Assembly (NCBI RefSeq): GCF_016458825.1
Contig: NZ_CP066744.1
Location: 1,795,868-1,859,867 of the forward strand
Direction of reading: 5' to 3'
Length of the DNA stretch: 64,000 nt
Source: Miniphocaeibacter halophilus
GTDB lineage: Bacteria; Bacillota; Clostridia; Tissierellales; Peptoniphilaceae
Of the stretch, positions 21,034 to 30,907 are shown piece after piece (position 1 is the stretch's first letter; the number at the start of each line of letters is the position of its first letter). Position numbers and translations under genes: made by a program. The notes beneath the pieces are model-generated. The model ran no database searches, was not told the origin of the DNA, and saw only the letters and a list, made by a program, of their open reading frames with translations.

Positions 21034-23036
21034 TATCTTATTACTACTGCAAACTTTCTATAATTATATAATTTTTCTACAATACTGCGATTTTTCCAAT
21101 AATAAAATGATTTACTTCTATTGGCACCGGCTTTTTCATGATTGTAGGGATCTGCTATATAAAATGAATCGGCTTTAGGGTCATAGCCTGTAATCAAAAC
21201 AACATGGTTGTTCCAAATTCTTCTAGCATTTTTCCCTTCAATAGGCAATGTTTTATAGGTTGGATTATTCCAAAACAATGTAACATAGGCTACAACTGTA
21301 TTACCATTTTGAATTTCTCGGATAATATCGTTAATAGATGCTCCTTGAATATTAACTACATTTCCATATTTCTTTCCATAATTAGCCAAAGGTTCAGGAT
21401 CTATTGTTTGGAATTTGTCAGATACAGAATTATAAGGTATTCCAACATATCCTTTTTGTGGATTACTTGAGTGTTTTGGCATATTGTCTAAAAATGCTCT
21501 TAACCCGATATCTGTATAACCCTTACCCTGTAGTCCCATTAAAAGAGAGGTTGGTTCACAACCATTTGGTGCGTAAACTGGTTTTAATTGACTTATATAG
21601 GGAACATCATTAACTACTTTTCCAAAATTAAGCGGTGAGTAATTTGAAAGATATTTTTTCTCTACCCAGCCGGTAGTTGTATCATAATTTACTTTAGCCC
21701 AAGTATCATTTTGGTCTAAGACTTTTAAAATTAGTTTATTAGTAAATTTTCCAACTACTTTAGAATTTAAATCCGGAGAAATATAGGTGTTTTGTTCACT
21801 ATTAATTACAACATATTCTCCAAGGCTTATAGGTTTTGTATTATTTACTACATCTTGTCCTGTAATAAGTCTTTCAATATTATTCATGGTATTTTCAGAA
21901 ATAGTGTTACTACCACCTAGTACTATTGCCTTTATAATATTATTATTTTTTATATAGTTAATAACAGAATTATCCATTACATATTTTTCTACTAATAGTA
22001 TTGGTGCATTAATTTTTTGTGCCAACGTTGAAGCTGATAAGGCATCAGGGAAAGATTCGCCGGAAGCTATTATTACAGTACCATTATTTACAACGCTAGA
22101 TGCAACTTTTGTACTTGTATCAAATCTATTAGAACCAGATATTCGATTAATAGAATTTAAATTTGTAGTATTTTTAATGTTGTTTAATACATCGTTATTA
22201 ATAGTTGAAACTCCACCTACTAAACTTATACTATCTCCAGTAAATTCTTGAAGTGAATAGGCAAGACTATTTGGAATTTTATTTTTGTTAGTAAGTACTA
22301 GGTCAGCCTTGTTTATAGCTAAAATAGAAGCCGATAAGGCATCTGGGAAAGATTCACCGGAAGCTACTATTAAATTGTTATTAACAGTCTTTTTACTTAT
22401 TTGAACAGAAGTATCAAATCTATCAGCTCCGGAAATACGGGTTACTTTTTCTACATTTGCTATATTATTTAATTGACTTTCAACATTTGAGCTAATTGAA
22501 TTTTCTCCACCTAAAATAATAATTTCCTTAGCCTTTAATCTTATAATTTCATTTATAATAGAACTATTAATTACTCTATCAACTAAAAGTATAGGATATT
22601 CTCCAAAGGTTAAACTGGAACCACTTAAAGCATCTGCGTATTTTCTAGCATCGGCTATTATTACTTTGTCAGCTTGAATATTTTGAAATTTACTTACAGA
22701 TATAGCTGTTTCTATTCTAGTGTTTCCGGAAATTCTTTTTATAATGGTATCAGAGTCTAAAAAGTCCTCTAAAACCGAACCTTCGTCAATGGAATTATCT
22801 ACATTTGAGCCATATAGACCTTCACCTGTACTTAAGTTTTCATTACTATTAGTAGGAGTTGTATCTTTTATATTTGTTGGTTCTACATCCTCTTTTTCTA
22901 TAGTATCAGAAGTCTCTTCCTCATATGTTGGAAAAGTTTCATCCTTTGTTTCTAGCTCAGTTGCATACGAGATAGTAAAAGTATTAACTAAAATAGTTGA
23001 TAGTAAAAGTAACGATAATATTTTTTTCTTTTTCAT
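21033..23036 (-). CDS. Secreted CWB2 cell-wall protein with SH3 and C39-like peptidase
   Basis: A 667-residue exported protein. Residues 1-25 are a signal peptide (KKKKILSLLLLSTILVNTF). An acidic Thr/Glu-rich spacer runs to about 98. Three CWB2 repeats (PF04122) begin at RISGNTRIET (101), RISGADRFDT (200) and RISGSNRFDT (298) and anchor it non-covalently to the wall polymer. A bacterial SH3 domain is at about 405-465. A papain-like C39_2 domain is at about 475-667 with C493 (NGCEPTS), H611 (NNHVVLI) and D629 (IADPYNH). It probably cleaves peptides at the surface. The ATG 23036 has TGGAGGT upstream. Confidence 0.9.
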   Translation of the reverse strand: MKKKKILSLLLLSTILVNTFTISYATELETKDETFPTYEEETSDTIEKEDVEPTNIKDTTPTNSNENLSTGEGLYGSNVDNSIDEGSVLEDFLDSDTIIKRISGNTRIETAISVSKFQNIQADKVIIADARKYADALSGSSLTFGEYPILLVDRVINSSIINEIIRLKAKEIIILGGENSISSNVESQLNNIANVEKVTRISGADRFDTSVQISKKTVNNNLIVASGESFPDALSASILAINKADLVLTNKNKIPNSLAYSLQEFTGDSISLVGGVSTINNDVLNNIKNTTNLNSINRISGSNRFDTSTKVASSVVNNGTVIIASGESFPDALSASTLAQKINAPILLVEKYVMDNSVINYIKNNNIIKAIVLGGSNTISENTMNNIERLITGQDVVNNTKPISLGEYVVINSEQNTYISPDLNSKVVGKFTNKLILKVLDQNDTWAKVNYDTTTGWVEKKYLSNYSPLNFGKVVNDVPYISQLKPVYAPNGCEPTSLLMGLQGKGYTDIGLRAFLDNMPKHSSNPQKGYVGIPYNSVSDKFQTIDPEPLANYGKKYGNVVNIQGASINDIIREIQNGNTVVAYVTLFWNNPTYKTLPIEGKNARRIWNNHVVLITGYDPKADSFYIADPYNHEKAGANRSKSFYYWKNRSIVEKLYNYRKFAVVIR

Positions 23037-23129
23037 ATAAACCTCCATAAGTTTTATTTTAGTAGTATAATACATATAGTTATTATAACATTAAAAAAAT
23101 AGAATATAATAGAATACAAAGAGGTAGTT

Positions 23130-24263
23130 ATGATATATTTAGATAATGCAGCAACTACAAAAGTTGATGATAGTGCAATAGAAAAAATGATAGATGTAAT
23201 GAAAAATAACTTTGGAAATCCTTCTGCTTTATATGATTTTGGTCATAAGGCAGAAAAAATCTTAAACAATGCTAGGAAATTTTTAGCAGACTCATTAGGT
23301 GTAAAAGAAAAGGAAGTTTATTTTACTTCTTCCGGAACCGAAAGTAATAATATAGCTATTTTAGGAAATTATTCAGGAAATAAAAACGATGAATATATTA
23401 CTAGTGAAATAGAACATTCTTCAGTTTTCAATCCTTATCATGAAATTAGTGAAAGAAAAGTAATAATATTAAAAGTTAATTCTAATGGATTTATAAATTT
23501 AGATGATTTAGAAAATGCAGTTAATGAAAATACTAAATTAGTTTCAATTATGCATGTTAATAATGAATTAGGGACTATACAGGATTTAGAAAAAATTGGT
23601 GAAATAATTAAAAGAAAAAACAAAAATACAATTTTTCATGTTGATGGAATTCAGGGATTTGGGAAAATTCCTATAGATATTAACAAATGCAAAATTGACC
23701 TATACACAATAAGTGGACATAAGATACATGGACCTAAGGGGATAGGAGCTATTTATATTAGGGAGAATGTAAAAGTTAAACCAATATTATTTGGCGGTGG
23801 ACAGGAGAGAAATATTTCTCCAGGCACTGAAAATATGCCTGGAATAGTTGCTTTAGGGGAAATGTCTAAAATAGCATATGAAAATATAGAGAATAATTTT
23901 AAAAAAGTTTATAATATTAAAAAATATTTAATGGAGAAATTATTAAATATTGAAGATACTATTATAAATTCAACTTTAGAAAATTCAAGTCCTTATATTT
24001 TAAGTGTATCTTTTAAAGATATTAGAGCAGAAGTTTTATTACATTATTTGGAAATGGAAGAAATATATATTTCAACAGGTTCTGCCTGTGGAAAAAACAA
24101 AAAAAGCAGAGTAATTGAAGCTATTAATTTACCTAAGGGCTATGAAGATGGTACAATAAGAATATCTTTTTCAAAATATACTACTATTGAAGAAATTGAT
24201 GTTTTTTATAATAGTTTGGTAAAATATATTAAAGAAATTAGAAGTGTTATTAGGAGGAATTAA
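23130..24263 (+). CDS. Cysteine desulfurase (NifS/IscS class)
   Basis: A 377-residue PLP enzyme that releases sulfur from cysteine as a persulfide. The cofactor lysine is K198 (SGHKIHGPKG), the persulfide cysteine is C320 (STGSACGKNKKSR), and LDNAATTKVDDSAIEKM opens the protein. It overlaps thiI by one base (TAATG). This NifZ-ThiI pairing, as in Bacillus subtilis, feeds sulfur to 4-thiouridine at tRNA position 8; a role in Fe-S assembly is less likely because no IscU gene is present. Confidence 0.93.
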   Translation: MIYLDNAATTKVDDSAIEKMIDVMKNNFGNPSALYDFGHKAEKILNNARKFLADSLGVKEKEVYFTSSGTESNNIAILGNYSGNKNDEYITSEIEHSSVFNPYHEISERKVIILKVNSNGFINLDDLENAVNENTKLVSIMHVNNELGTIQDLEKIGEIIKRKNKNTIFHVDGIQGFGKIPIDINKCKIDLYTISGHKIHGPKGIGAIYIRENVKVKPILFGGGQERNISPGTENMPGIVALGEMSKIAYENIENNFKKVYNIKKYLMEKLLNIEDTIINSTLENSSPYILSVSFKDIRAEVLLHYLEMEEIYISTGSACGKNKKSRVIEAINLPKGYEDGTIRISFSKYTTIEEIDVFYNSLVKYIKEIRSVIRRN

Positions 24264-25432
24264 TGAACTGGTATATATCAGTTAGTTTTGGAGAATTGAC
24301 CTTAAAGGGAAATAATAGAAAAGTTTTTGAAGACAGGGCAGTAAAGAAAGTATTAAATTCTATAAAGGAATTTAATGTTGAGAAACATTATAAAGAACAG
24401 GGTAAACTTTATGTTAAAGCAAATAAAGATGATTTTCCGGAAATGATAAAGTCAATAAAAAAAGTTTTTGGAATAATCTATATTAGCCCTTGTTTAAAAG
24501 TTGAAAAAGACATTGAGGAAATGGAAAAAGGGATTGTAGAATTTGTAAAAGAAAAAAACATTACAGAGAAATCTACCTTTAAAGTAGAAGTAAATAGAGT
24601 CGATAAGAGTTTTAAACTTAAATCGCCGGAGTTAAATCCTAAATTAGGAGGGGCAGTTTTAAAACAATTTGGAGATTTATTAAAAGTAGATGTTCACAAT
24701 CCGGACTTTAAGATATATGTTGATGTAAAACAAAATGTATATATTTATTCAGACAGAACTAAAGGCTGGGGAGGTTTGCCTATAGGAAGTTCTGGAAGAG
24801 GTCTTTTACTTTTATCTGGAGGAATAGATAGCCCTGTTGCAGGTTTTTTACTTGCTAAAAGAGGAGTAGAAATTTCAGCATTACATTTTCATAGCTATCC
24901 TTTTACTTCAGATAGATCTGTAGAAAAAGTAAAGGATTTAGCAAAACTGTTATCTTATTATACAGGTAAAATTACCATGTACAGTATTAATTTATTACCA
25001 ATTCAAAAAGAGATTAATGAAAAATGTAGGGAAAGGGAAATGACTATTCTTTCTCGTAGGTTTATGATGAGAATAGGTGAAAAATTATCACAAAAATATG
25101 AATATGACGCCTTAATTACAGGTGAAAGTCTAGGTCAAGTTGCAAGCCAGACAATTCAAGGGGTTTCAGTAATTAATCAAGCTGTGGAAATGCCGATACT
25201 AAGACCGTTAATTGCAATGGACAAAACGGAAATAATAGAAATATCCAGAGAAATAGGAACCTATGAAACTTCCATTTTACCTTTTGAAGATTGTTGTACG
25301 GTATTTTTACCAAGAAGGCCTGTAACAAAACCTAGATTAAGAGATATACAAGCAAGTGAAAAGAATTTAGATGTAGATAAATTAGTAGATGAAGCAATAG
25401 AAAATATGGAAATATTTAAAATAGAAGAATAA
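24263..25432 (+). CDS. thiI: tRNA 4-thiouridine synthetase ThiI
   Basis: A 389-residue enzyme with an N-terminal ferredoxin-like domain, THUMP domain (about 60-165) and PP-loop ATP-pyrophosphatase (SGGIDSP at about 187-193). It adenylates U8 of tRNA and receives sulfur from the cysteine desulfurase encoded just upstream. The C-terminal rhodanese domain of the E. coli enzyme is absent, as is usual in Gram-positives. Late family motif: PFEDCCTVFLPRRPVTKP. Confidence 0.95.
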   Translation: MNWYISVSFGELTLKGNNRKVFEDRAVKKVLNSIKEFNVEKHYKEQGKLYVKANKDDFPEMIKSIKKVFGIIYISPCLKVEKDIEEMEKGIVEFVKEKNITEKSTFKVEVNRVDKSFKLKSPELNPKLGGAVLKQFGDLLKVDVHNPDFKIYVDVKQNVYIYSDRTKGWGGLPIGSSGRGLLLLSGGIDSPVAGFLLAKRGVEISALHFHSYPFTSDRSVEKVKDLAKLLSYYTGKITMYSINLLPIQKEINEKCREREMTILSRRFMMRIGEKLSQKYEYDALITGESLGQVASQTIQGVSVINQAVEMPILRPLIAMDKTEIIEISREIGTYETSILPFEDCCTVFLPRRPVTKPRLRDIQASEKNLDVDKLVDEAIENMEIFKIEE

Positions 25433-25443
25433 GGAGAAAAACG

Positions 25444-26004
25444 ATGAAAAAGAAATTTTTAGCACCGATAATTATTATTTTGGTTATAATTGCAGGAATA
25501 GGGTTAATGTTTATTGGACCATATAATAATTTAGTAAGCTTAGATGAAAATGTAAATAATTCCTATGCAGATGTTCAAACGGCGGTTCAAAGAAGGGCCG
25601 ATTTAATACCGAGTTTAGTTAATACAGTTAAAGGCTATGCCACTCATGAGGAAGAGACTCTAACAAATATTACTGAAGCAAGAGCAGGAATTGATAAGGC
25701 GAATTCACCGGAAGAATTAGCACAGGCTAATGAAAATTTAACTAGAGCAATTAATATAGCAGTTGAGGCTTATCCGGATTTAAAGGCTAATCAAAATTTT
25801 CTTGGTTTACAAGACGAGTTAGCTGGAACGGAAAATAGAATAGCTGTAGCAAGAAAAGACTACAATGCTGTCGTAAAAACATATAATGCCAAAGTAAGAA
25901 GATTTCCTACATCATTAATAGCCGGAATAATGGGTTTTGAAAAGGCTGAATATTTTGAAGCTCCAGAATCAGCTCAAGACGCACCGGAAGTTAATTTCGA
26001 CTAG
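25444..26004 (+). CDS. LemA-family membrane protein
   Basis: A 186-residue protein with one N-terminal membrane helix (residues 4-26) and a cytoplasmic or extracellular helical bundle. It has family motifs VQTAVQRRADLIPSLVNTVK and ENRIAVARKDYNAVVKTYN. The molecular function is uncertain. It forms an operon with the TPM-domain gene eight bases downstream, a conserved pair in Firmicutes. Confidence 0.9.
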   Translation: MKKKFLAPIIIILVIIAGIGLMFIGPYNNLVSLDENVNNSYADVQTAVQRRADLIPSLVNTVKGYATHEEETLTNITEARAGIDKANSPEELAQANENLTRAINIAVEAYPDLKANQNFLGLQDELAGTENRIAVARKDYNAVVKTYNAKVRRFPTSLIAGIMGFEKAEYFEAPESAQDAPEVNFD

Positions 26005-26012
26005 GATTTTTT

Positions 26013-26813
26013 ATGAAAAAGAAATTAGTTCTATTAGTAACACTATTAACTATTTTTATTAGCAATGTATCTTTTGCTATTCCCAATCCTACTAGTGATT
26101 TTTATGTATATGATGAAATGAAGGTTATTTCTGATAGTACTAAAAAACATATAATGAATACAAATATAGAAATTGAAGGAAAGACTAAAGCGCAAATAGT
26201 AGTGGCTACTATAGATGATTTAGAGGGAACGCCTAGTGAAGACTATGCATTACAGATGTATAGAAAATTTGGTATAGGTGACAAGGAAGAAAATAATGGA
26301 GTATTAATTTTACTGGCTTATGAACCCTTAGATGATAAATACCAAGTTAGAATAGAAGTGGGATATGGTTTAGAAGGAATATTAAATGATGCGAAAGTTG
26401 GTCGTATAATAGATGAATATATGCTTTCACATTTTGACAGAGACGATAAATCTTCCTTTGATGAAGGCCTTAAAGAAGGATTTAATGCAGTTGTTTCCCA
26501 GGTAATACAGGAATATAATATTGAAATAGAAGGAAATTACTCAGACTATGTAGAAGACTTGGAAAAAACCTCAGAAGATAATTTTTCTGTAGGCAAGATT
26601 ATTGGAATAATTATTGTAATAATAGTTATTAGCTCTATATTTGGTAGCAATAATTTTAATGGTCCTAGTGGTGGAAGTAGAAGAAGATACTACCGTGGTG
26701 GTTATTACGGTGGATTTGGAGGATTTGGAGGCTCTGGTGGCAGAGGTTCCGGTGGAGGATTCTCCGGAGGAGGAGGCTCATCTGGTGGTGGAGGAGCCGG
26801 AAGAAGTTTTTAA
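26013..26813 (+). CDS. TPM-domain (YgcG-type) membrane protein
   Basis: A 266-residue protein: signal peptide (1-22), extracytoplasmic TPM domain (about 30-165, with NNGVLILLAYEPLDDKYQVRIEVGYGLEG reading as short motifs NNGVLIL and VRIEVGYGLEGIL), a membrane helix (about 193-213) and a glycine/serine-rich tail typical of the family. It pairs with LemA; the two probably work together in the envelope. Molecular activity unknown. Confidence 0.88.
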   Translation: MKKKLVLLVTLLTIFISNVSFAIPNPTSDFYVYDEMKVISDSTKKHIMNTNIEIEGKTKAQIVVATIDDLEGTPSEDYALQMYRKFGIGDKEENNGVLILLAYEPLDDKYQVRIEVGYGLEGILNDAKVGRIIDEYMLSHFDRDDKSSFDEGLKEGFNAVVSQVIQEYNIEIEGNYSDYVEDLEKTSEDNFSVGKIIGIIIVIIVISSIFGSNNFNGPSGGSRRRYYRGGYYGGFGGFGGSGGRGSGGGFSGGGGSSGGGGAGRSF

Positions 26814-26819
26814 AGGTTT

Positions 26820-26852
26820 AGGCAAGTATATTTTAAATATATTTGCCTTTTA
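26820..26852 (+). terminator. Terminator of the LemA-TPM operon
   Basis: Imperfect stem GGCAAGTATAT / ATATATTTGCC followed by TTTTAAT, directly after the TPM gene. Confidence 0.7.
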
Positions 26853-26912
26853 ATATTGTTTTATTAAAATTTTAATTATTATAGTTTGAAAACGAGAATT
26901 AAAGGATAGAAT

Positions 26913-27551
26913 ATGATAGAAATAATTGATGAATTTAAAAAAGATGATTATAATTTAGAAAATTTTGTAAAAGAAGTACAAGAGGATGAAAAATTAAGGG
27001 ATAGGATTGTAAAGGAACTGTTAGGTAGTTCGGATATTAAAATTATTTTGGATTGTTATGAAATATTAAATAAGGCTAGTTTAGAAAATCCGAAATTATT
27101 TTATAAGTATTGGAAGAATTTTTATTCTTTAATAAAAAGTAGGGATTATAACCATAGAAATATAGGTTCAACATTAATAGCAAATTTAATTTCCGTTGAT
27201 GAAAATAATCTTTTTGAAGAAATAGCAGAGGAATACTTCTCTCATATTAATGATGAATATTTTAAAACCTCCCAGGTATTTATAAAAAATATTACTAGGA
27301 TTTCAAAAGTTAATGATAAATATATTGAAAGACTTACAGATATTTATTTGAATATAGATAACATTTGGACATACAATGAAAAACAAAAAGAACAATTAAA
27401 ATTTGACCTTATAAGGTTTTTTGAAACTTTCTATGGGAAAATAGATAAAAAAGAGCAAGTTGTAAAATATGTTCAAGACCTTGCCAATAGTGTTAGTCCT
27501 AAAACTAGAAGAAGGTCAAAAAATTCCAAATTGAAAAAATATTACAAATAA
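26913..27551 (+). CDS. Hypothetical helical protein, HEAT-repeat-like
   Basis: A 212-residue cytoplasmic protein I do not recognise. It is predicted nearly all-helical, with helix pairs spaced about 35-40 residues apart (IILDCYEILNKASL, STLIANLISVDENN, SQVFIKNITRISKVN), which resembles HEAT/ARM-like solenoids. The last 25 residues are strongly basic (SPKTRRRSKNSKLKKYYK), which could contact nucleic acid or ribosomes. It has no sign of export. It stands alone between two terminators. Confidence 0.7.
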   Translation: MIEIIDEFKKDDYNLENFVKEVQEDEKLRDRIVKELLGSSDIKIILDCYEILNKASLENPKLFYKYWKNFYSLIKSRDYNHRNIGSTLIANLISVDENNLFEEIAEEYFSHINDEYFKTSQVFIKNITRISKVNDKYIERLTDIYLNIDNIWTYNEKQKEQLKFDLIRFFETFYGKIDKKEQVVKYVQDLANSVSPKTRRRSKNSKLKKYYK

Positions 27552-27582
27552 GAAAAGTCTTCTTATTTGTAATATTTTTTTC
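27541..27582 (+). terminator. Terminator after the HEAT-like gene
   Basis: A 14-bp stem ATTACAAATAAGAA / TTCTTATTTGTAAT with a T-run. The stop codon is inside the 5' arm. Confidence 0.9.
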
Positions 27583-27710
27583 TTATAGGGAAGTTTAATA
27601 TATTAAGTAATAAATTTAAAAAACTGTTGCAAAAAATTCTTTTATTGCTATAATATTCTTGTAATTTAATAAATTATACAAATTGTTTAATGTATTAAGG
27701 TGGGGTTGTT

Positions 27711-28250
27711 ATGGAAATTGGAGAAAAAATAAAAAATAGAAGAGTTTTACTAAATTTAACCCAAGAGGAATTAGCAGAAAGGGCGGAGTTAACGAAGGGT
27801 TTTATATCTCAAGTAGAAAGGGATTTAACTTCACCTTCAGTAGATTCTCTTTTTGTAATATTGGAAGCTTTAGGCACTAATATGTCAGAGTTTTTTAAAG
27901 AGGAAGTAGAAGAACAAATTGTATTTTCAAAGGATGATTATATTGAAAATATAGATGATGAAAATTTAAGTTTAATTAAATGGGTGGTTCCAAACGCACA
28001 AAAGAATAATATGGAACCAATAATTTTAGAAATAGAGCCAAAGGGTAAAAGTAAGACTTATTCTCCTAATGAAGGAGAGGAGTTCGGCTATGTTTTGGAA
28101 GGACAGATAAAACTTTTATTAAACAATAAGGAATATATTGTAAAAGAAGGGGAATGTTTTTATACAAAAGCTGATAAAACAAGGGTTATTGTTAACGATA
28201 ATAAAAAGAAAGCAAAATTGATTTGGATTACAAATCCACCAAATTTTTAG
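27711..28250 (+). CDS. XRE-family regulator with cupin domain (PuuR-like)
   Basis: A 179-residue regulator: an N-terminal helix-turn-helix (residues 5-60, [20 protein letters not shown] and [13 protein letters not shown]) and a C-terminal cupin (about 105-178, [17 protein letters not shown]). This architecture is common for polyamine and amino-acid regulators. It begins the operon with potA eight bases downstream, so it is probably the local regulator of polyamine uptake. Confidence 0.85.
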   Translation: MEIGEKIKNRRVLLNLTQEELAERAELTKGFISQVERDLTSPSVDSLFVILEALGTNMSEFFKEEVEEQIVFSKDDYIENIDDENLSLIKWVVPNAQKNNMEPIILEIEPKGKSKTYSPNEGEEFGYVLEGQIKLLLNNKEYIVKEGECFYTKADKTRVIVNDNKKKAKLIWITNPPNF

Positions 28251-28258
28251 GAGGTATT

Positions 28259-29296
28259 ATGAATAATACTATTGAGTTAAAAAATATTTCAAAGAAATTT
28301 GATGATGATTTAATATTAGATAATTTAAATTTGAATATAAAACAAGGGGAGTTTTTAACCTTATTAGGTCCTAGTGGCTGTGGCAAGACAACTACTTTAA
28401 GAATTATAGCAGGATTTACAACACCGGATAGTGGAGAAGTGATTTTTGAAGGAAAAAATATTAGTAATATACCTCCCTATGAGAGAAATATAAATACTGT
28501 TTTTCAAAAATATGCTTTATTTCCAAATATGAATGTTTATGAAAATATTGCTTTTGGATTAAAAATAAGAAAAATGCATAAAAAGGAAATAGACAAGAAA
28601 GTCTCTGAAATGTTAAGGTTAGTGAATTTATCAGGATTTGAAAAAAGAAATATAGAGGCCTTAAGTGGTGGACAGCAACAAAGAGTTGCTATAGCCAGAG
28701 CTTTAGTAAATGAACCTAAAGTTTTACTATTAGATGAACCTTTAGGTGCCTTAGATTTAAAATTAAGACAGGATATGCAAGTTGAATTAAAAAATATCCA
28801 ACAGAGAATCGGTATTACATTTATATATGTAACTCATGATCAAGAGGAAGCCCTAAGTATGAGTGATAAAATTGTTGTTTTAAATAAGGGGATAATTCAG
28901 CAAATCGGTAGTCCAATAGATATTTATAACGAACCGGAAAATGCTTTTGTTGCAGACTTTATTGGAGAGAGTAATATAATTGATGGAATAATGAATAAGG
29001 ATTATCTAGTAACATTTTCAGATTATGAATTTAAATGTGTAGATAGTGGTTTTAATAAAAATGAAAAAGTTGATGTAGTTGTTAGACCTGAAGATATTGA
29101 ATTAGTTCCGGAAGATAGGGGAATGTTAGTTGGTGTTGTTGAATCTATTGTATTTAAAGGTGTTCATTATGAAATGAATATAGATGTAGATGGATTTAAA
29201 TATTTGGTACAGTCAACATTATCTAAAAATGTAGGAGATAAAATAGGTATGATAATTACTCCGGAAAATATTCATATAATGAGGAAGGTAATGTAA
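28259..29296 (+). CDS. potA: Spermidine/putrescine ABC transporter ATPase PotA
   Basis: A 345-residue ATPase: Walker [10 protein letters not shown], signature [15 protein letters not shown], Walker [14 protein letters not shown]-loop VTHDQEEAL, and a C-terminal TOBE/OB domain (about 240-345, [18 protein letters not shown]). It energises polyamine import through PotB and PotC. ATG 28259 has AGGAGGT upstream; an in-frame upstream ATG inside the previous gene lacks one. It is followed without gap by potB. Confidence 0.93.
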   Translation: MNNTIELKNISKKFDDDLILDNLNLNIKQGEFLTLLGPSGCGKTTTLRIIAGFTTPDSGEVIFEGKNISNIPPYERNINTVFQKYALFPNMNVYENIAFGLKIRKMHKKEIDKKVSEMLRLVNLSGFEKRNIEALSGGQQQRVAIARALVNEPKVLLLDEPLGALDLKLRQDMQVELKNIQQRIGITFIYVTHDQEEALSMSDKIVVLNKGIIQQIGSPIDIYNEPENAFVADFIGESNIIDGIMNKDYLVTFSDYEFKCVDSGFNKNEKVDVVVRPEDIELVPEDRGMLVGVVESIVFKGVHYEMNIDVDGFKYLVQSTLSKNVGDKIGMIITPENIHIMRKVM

Positions 29297-30121
29297 ATGA
29301 GATTTAGAAAATTAGCCTATCCATATATTATTTGGATTTCTATATTTATTATTATTCCAATAATTATGGTTTTATATTATGCATTAAAATCCGGTGAAAT
29401 AGCAGGTTTTACCTTAGATAATTTTATAAAATTTTTCAAATCAATCAATTTAAGAGTTTTTTATAATTCAATAAAAATTGCCTTTGTATGTACAATAGTA
29501 TGTTTAATAATTGGATATCCTATGGCATATTGGATTTCAAAATTATCTTTAAGAAAAAGATCTATTATGATTTTACTTGTTATTTTGCCTATGTGGATGA
29601 ATTTCTTATTAAGAACCTATGCTTGGATGAATATTTTAGCTACAAATGGAATTATAAATAATTTTTTAGGTTTATTTGGAATGGAGCCCTTAAATTTAAT
29701 TTATACCAAGGGAGCTATTATTGTTGGAATGGTTTATAATTTCTTACCCTTTATGATTTTGCCGATTTATACTGTAATTGAAAAAATTGACAATTCACTA
29801 TTAGAAGCGTCTGCAGATTTAGGAGCAACACAGATGCAAACATTTTGGAAAATTATTTTTCCTATGAGTTTACCGGGAGTAATAACCGGAATTACAATGG
29901 TATTTATTCCGGCAATATCAACATTTGAGATTTCAGCTCTACTAGGTGGTAATAAAATAAACTTAATTGGTAATGTTATAGAAAATCAATTTAGAGTAGT
30001 AGGGGACTGGAATTATGGTTCAGCAATTAGTATGGTACTAATGGCTATAATTTTAATAATTATGATGATTACCAATAAATTCGATAGTAGTGAAGAAAAA
30101 ACAGGAGGTGGATTATGGTAA
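29297..30121 (+). CDS. potB: Polyamine ABC transporter permease PotB
   Basis: A 274-residue permease with six membrane helices and the EAA-type loop EASADLGATQMQTFWKIIFP that contacts PotA. N-terminal charges (MRFRKLAYPY) orient the first helix. It overlaps potC by seven bases. Confidence 0.92.
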   Translation: MRFRKLAYPYIIWISIFIIIPIIMVLYYALKSGEIAGFTLDNFIKFFKSINLRVFYNSIKIAFVCTIVCLIIGYPMAYWISKLSLRKRSIMILLVILPMWMNFLLRTYAWMNILATNGIINNFLGLFGMEPLNLIYTKGAIIVGMVYNFLPFMILPIYTVIEKIDNSLLEASADLGATQMQTFWKIIFPMSLPGVITGITMVFIPAISTFEISALLGGNKINLIGNVIENQFRVVGDWNYGSAISMVLMAIILIIMMITNKFDSSEEKTGGGLW

Positions 30122-30897
30122 AAAAATTAAAGAATCTTTATATATTTTTAGTTTTTTTATTTCTATATGCACCAATAATTTTCCTAATGATTTTTTCTTT
30201 TAATAATTCTAAATTAAAAACTACCTGGAGTGGCTTTACATTAAAATGGTATGAAGAATTATTTAAAAATGAGGAAATATTATCTTCCTTTTCCAATACT
30301 ATAATAATAGCAATATTAGCAACATTAGTAGCCACTGCCTTAGGTACTATGGCAGCAATAGGAATATACTATATGAAAAATTGGAAGAAATCCCTAGTAT
30401 TAAATGTAAATTATATTCCTGTGTTAAATCCCGATATTGTTACAGCAGTATCTGTTATGGTTTTATTTAGATTGGTTTCAATGGAAAATGGATTTATAAC
30501 CGTTTTATTGTCCCATATAATGTTTACAACACCCTATGTTGTTTTAACTATATTACCTAAATTAAAACAAATGAGTAAATCTTTACCGGAAGCTGCAATG
30601 GACTTAGGAGCAACTCCCTTTTATACTTTTAGAAAAATAATAATTCCGGAAATTAAAACCGGCATTATTTCAGGAGCGGTTCTTGCCTTTACCTTATCCT
30701 TAGATGATTTTGTTGTATCGTATTTTACTACGGGAAATGGCTTTAATACGCTTTCCGTAACGGTATATTCAATGGCGAGAAGGGGAATCAATCCTGCAAT
30801 TAATGCCTTATCAACTTTAATGTTTTTAGCAATTTTAATACTTTTATTTATAGTATATAAAACTTCAAAAGACCCTGAAGATGAAAAAAATTTATAG
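30115..30897 (+). CDS. potC: Polyamine ABC transporter permease PotC
   Basis: A 260-residue permease with six membrane helices and EAA loop EAAMDLGATPFYTFRKIIIP. It has a GGAGG site in the end of potB. The stop codon lies next to the potD ribosome binding site. Confidence 0.92.
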   Translation: MVKKLKNLYIFLVFLFLYAPIIFLMIFSFNNSKLKTTWSGFTLKWYEELFKNEEILSSFSNTIIIAILATLVATALGTMAAIGIYYMKNWKKSLVLNVNYIPVLNPDIVTAVSVMVLFRLVSMENGFITVLLSHIMFTTPYVVLTILPKLKQMSKSLPEAAMDLGATPFYTFRKIIIPEIKTGIISGAVLAFTLSLDDFVVSYFTTGNGFNTLSVTVYSMARRGINPAINALSTLMFLAILILLFIVYKTSKDPEDEKNL

Positions 30898-30907
30898 GAG
30901 GTGTTCT

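Noticed and set aside
21033-23036. Three similar RISGxxRxxT blocks as a possible duplicated or misassembled region
   Set aside because: They are the normal triple CWB2 repeat of wall-anchored proteins and are diverged at DNA level.
26641-26853. A Val/Glu-rich frame overlapping the glycine-rich tail of the TPM protein
   Set aside because: Shift of the GGT/GGA repeats into another frame; the TPM gene is complete and has a signal peptide and known tail type.
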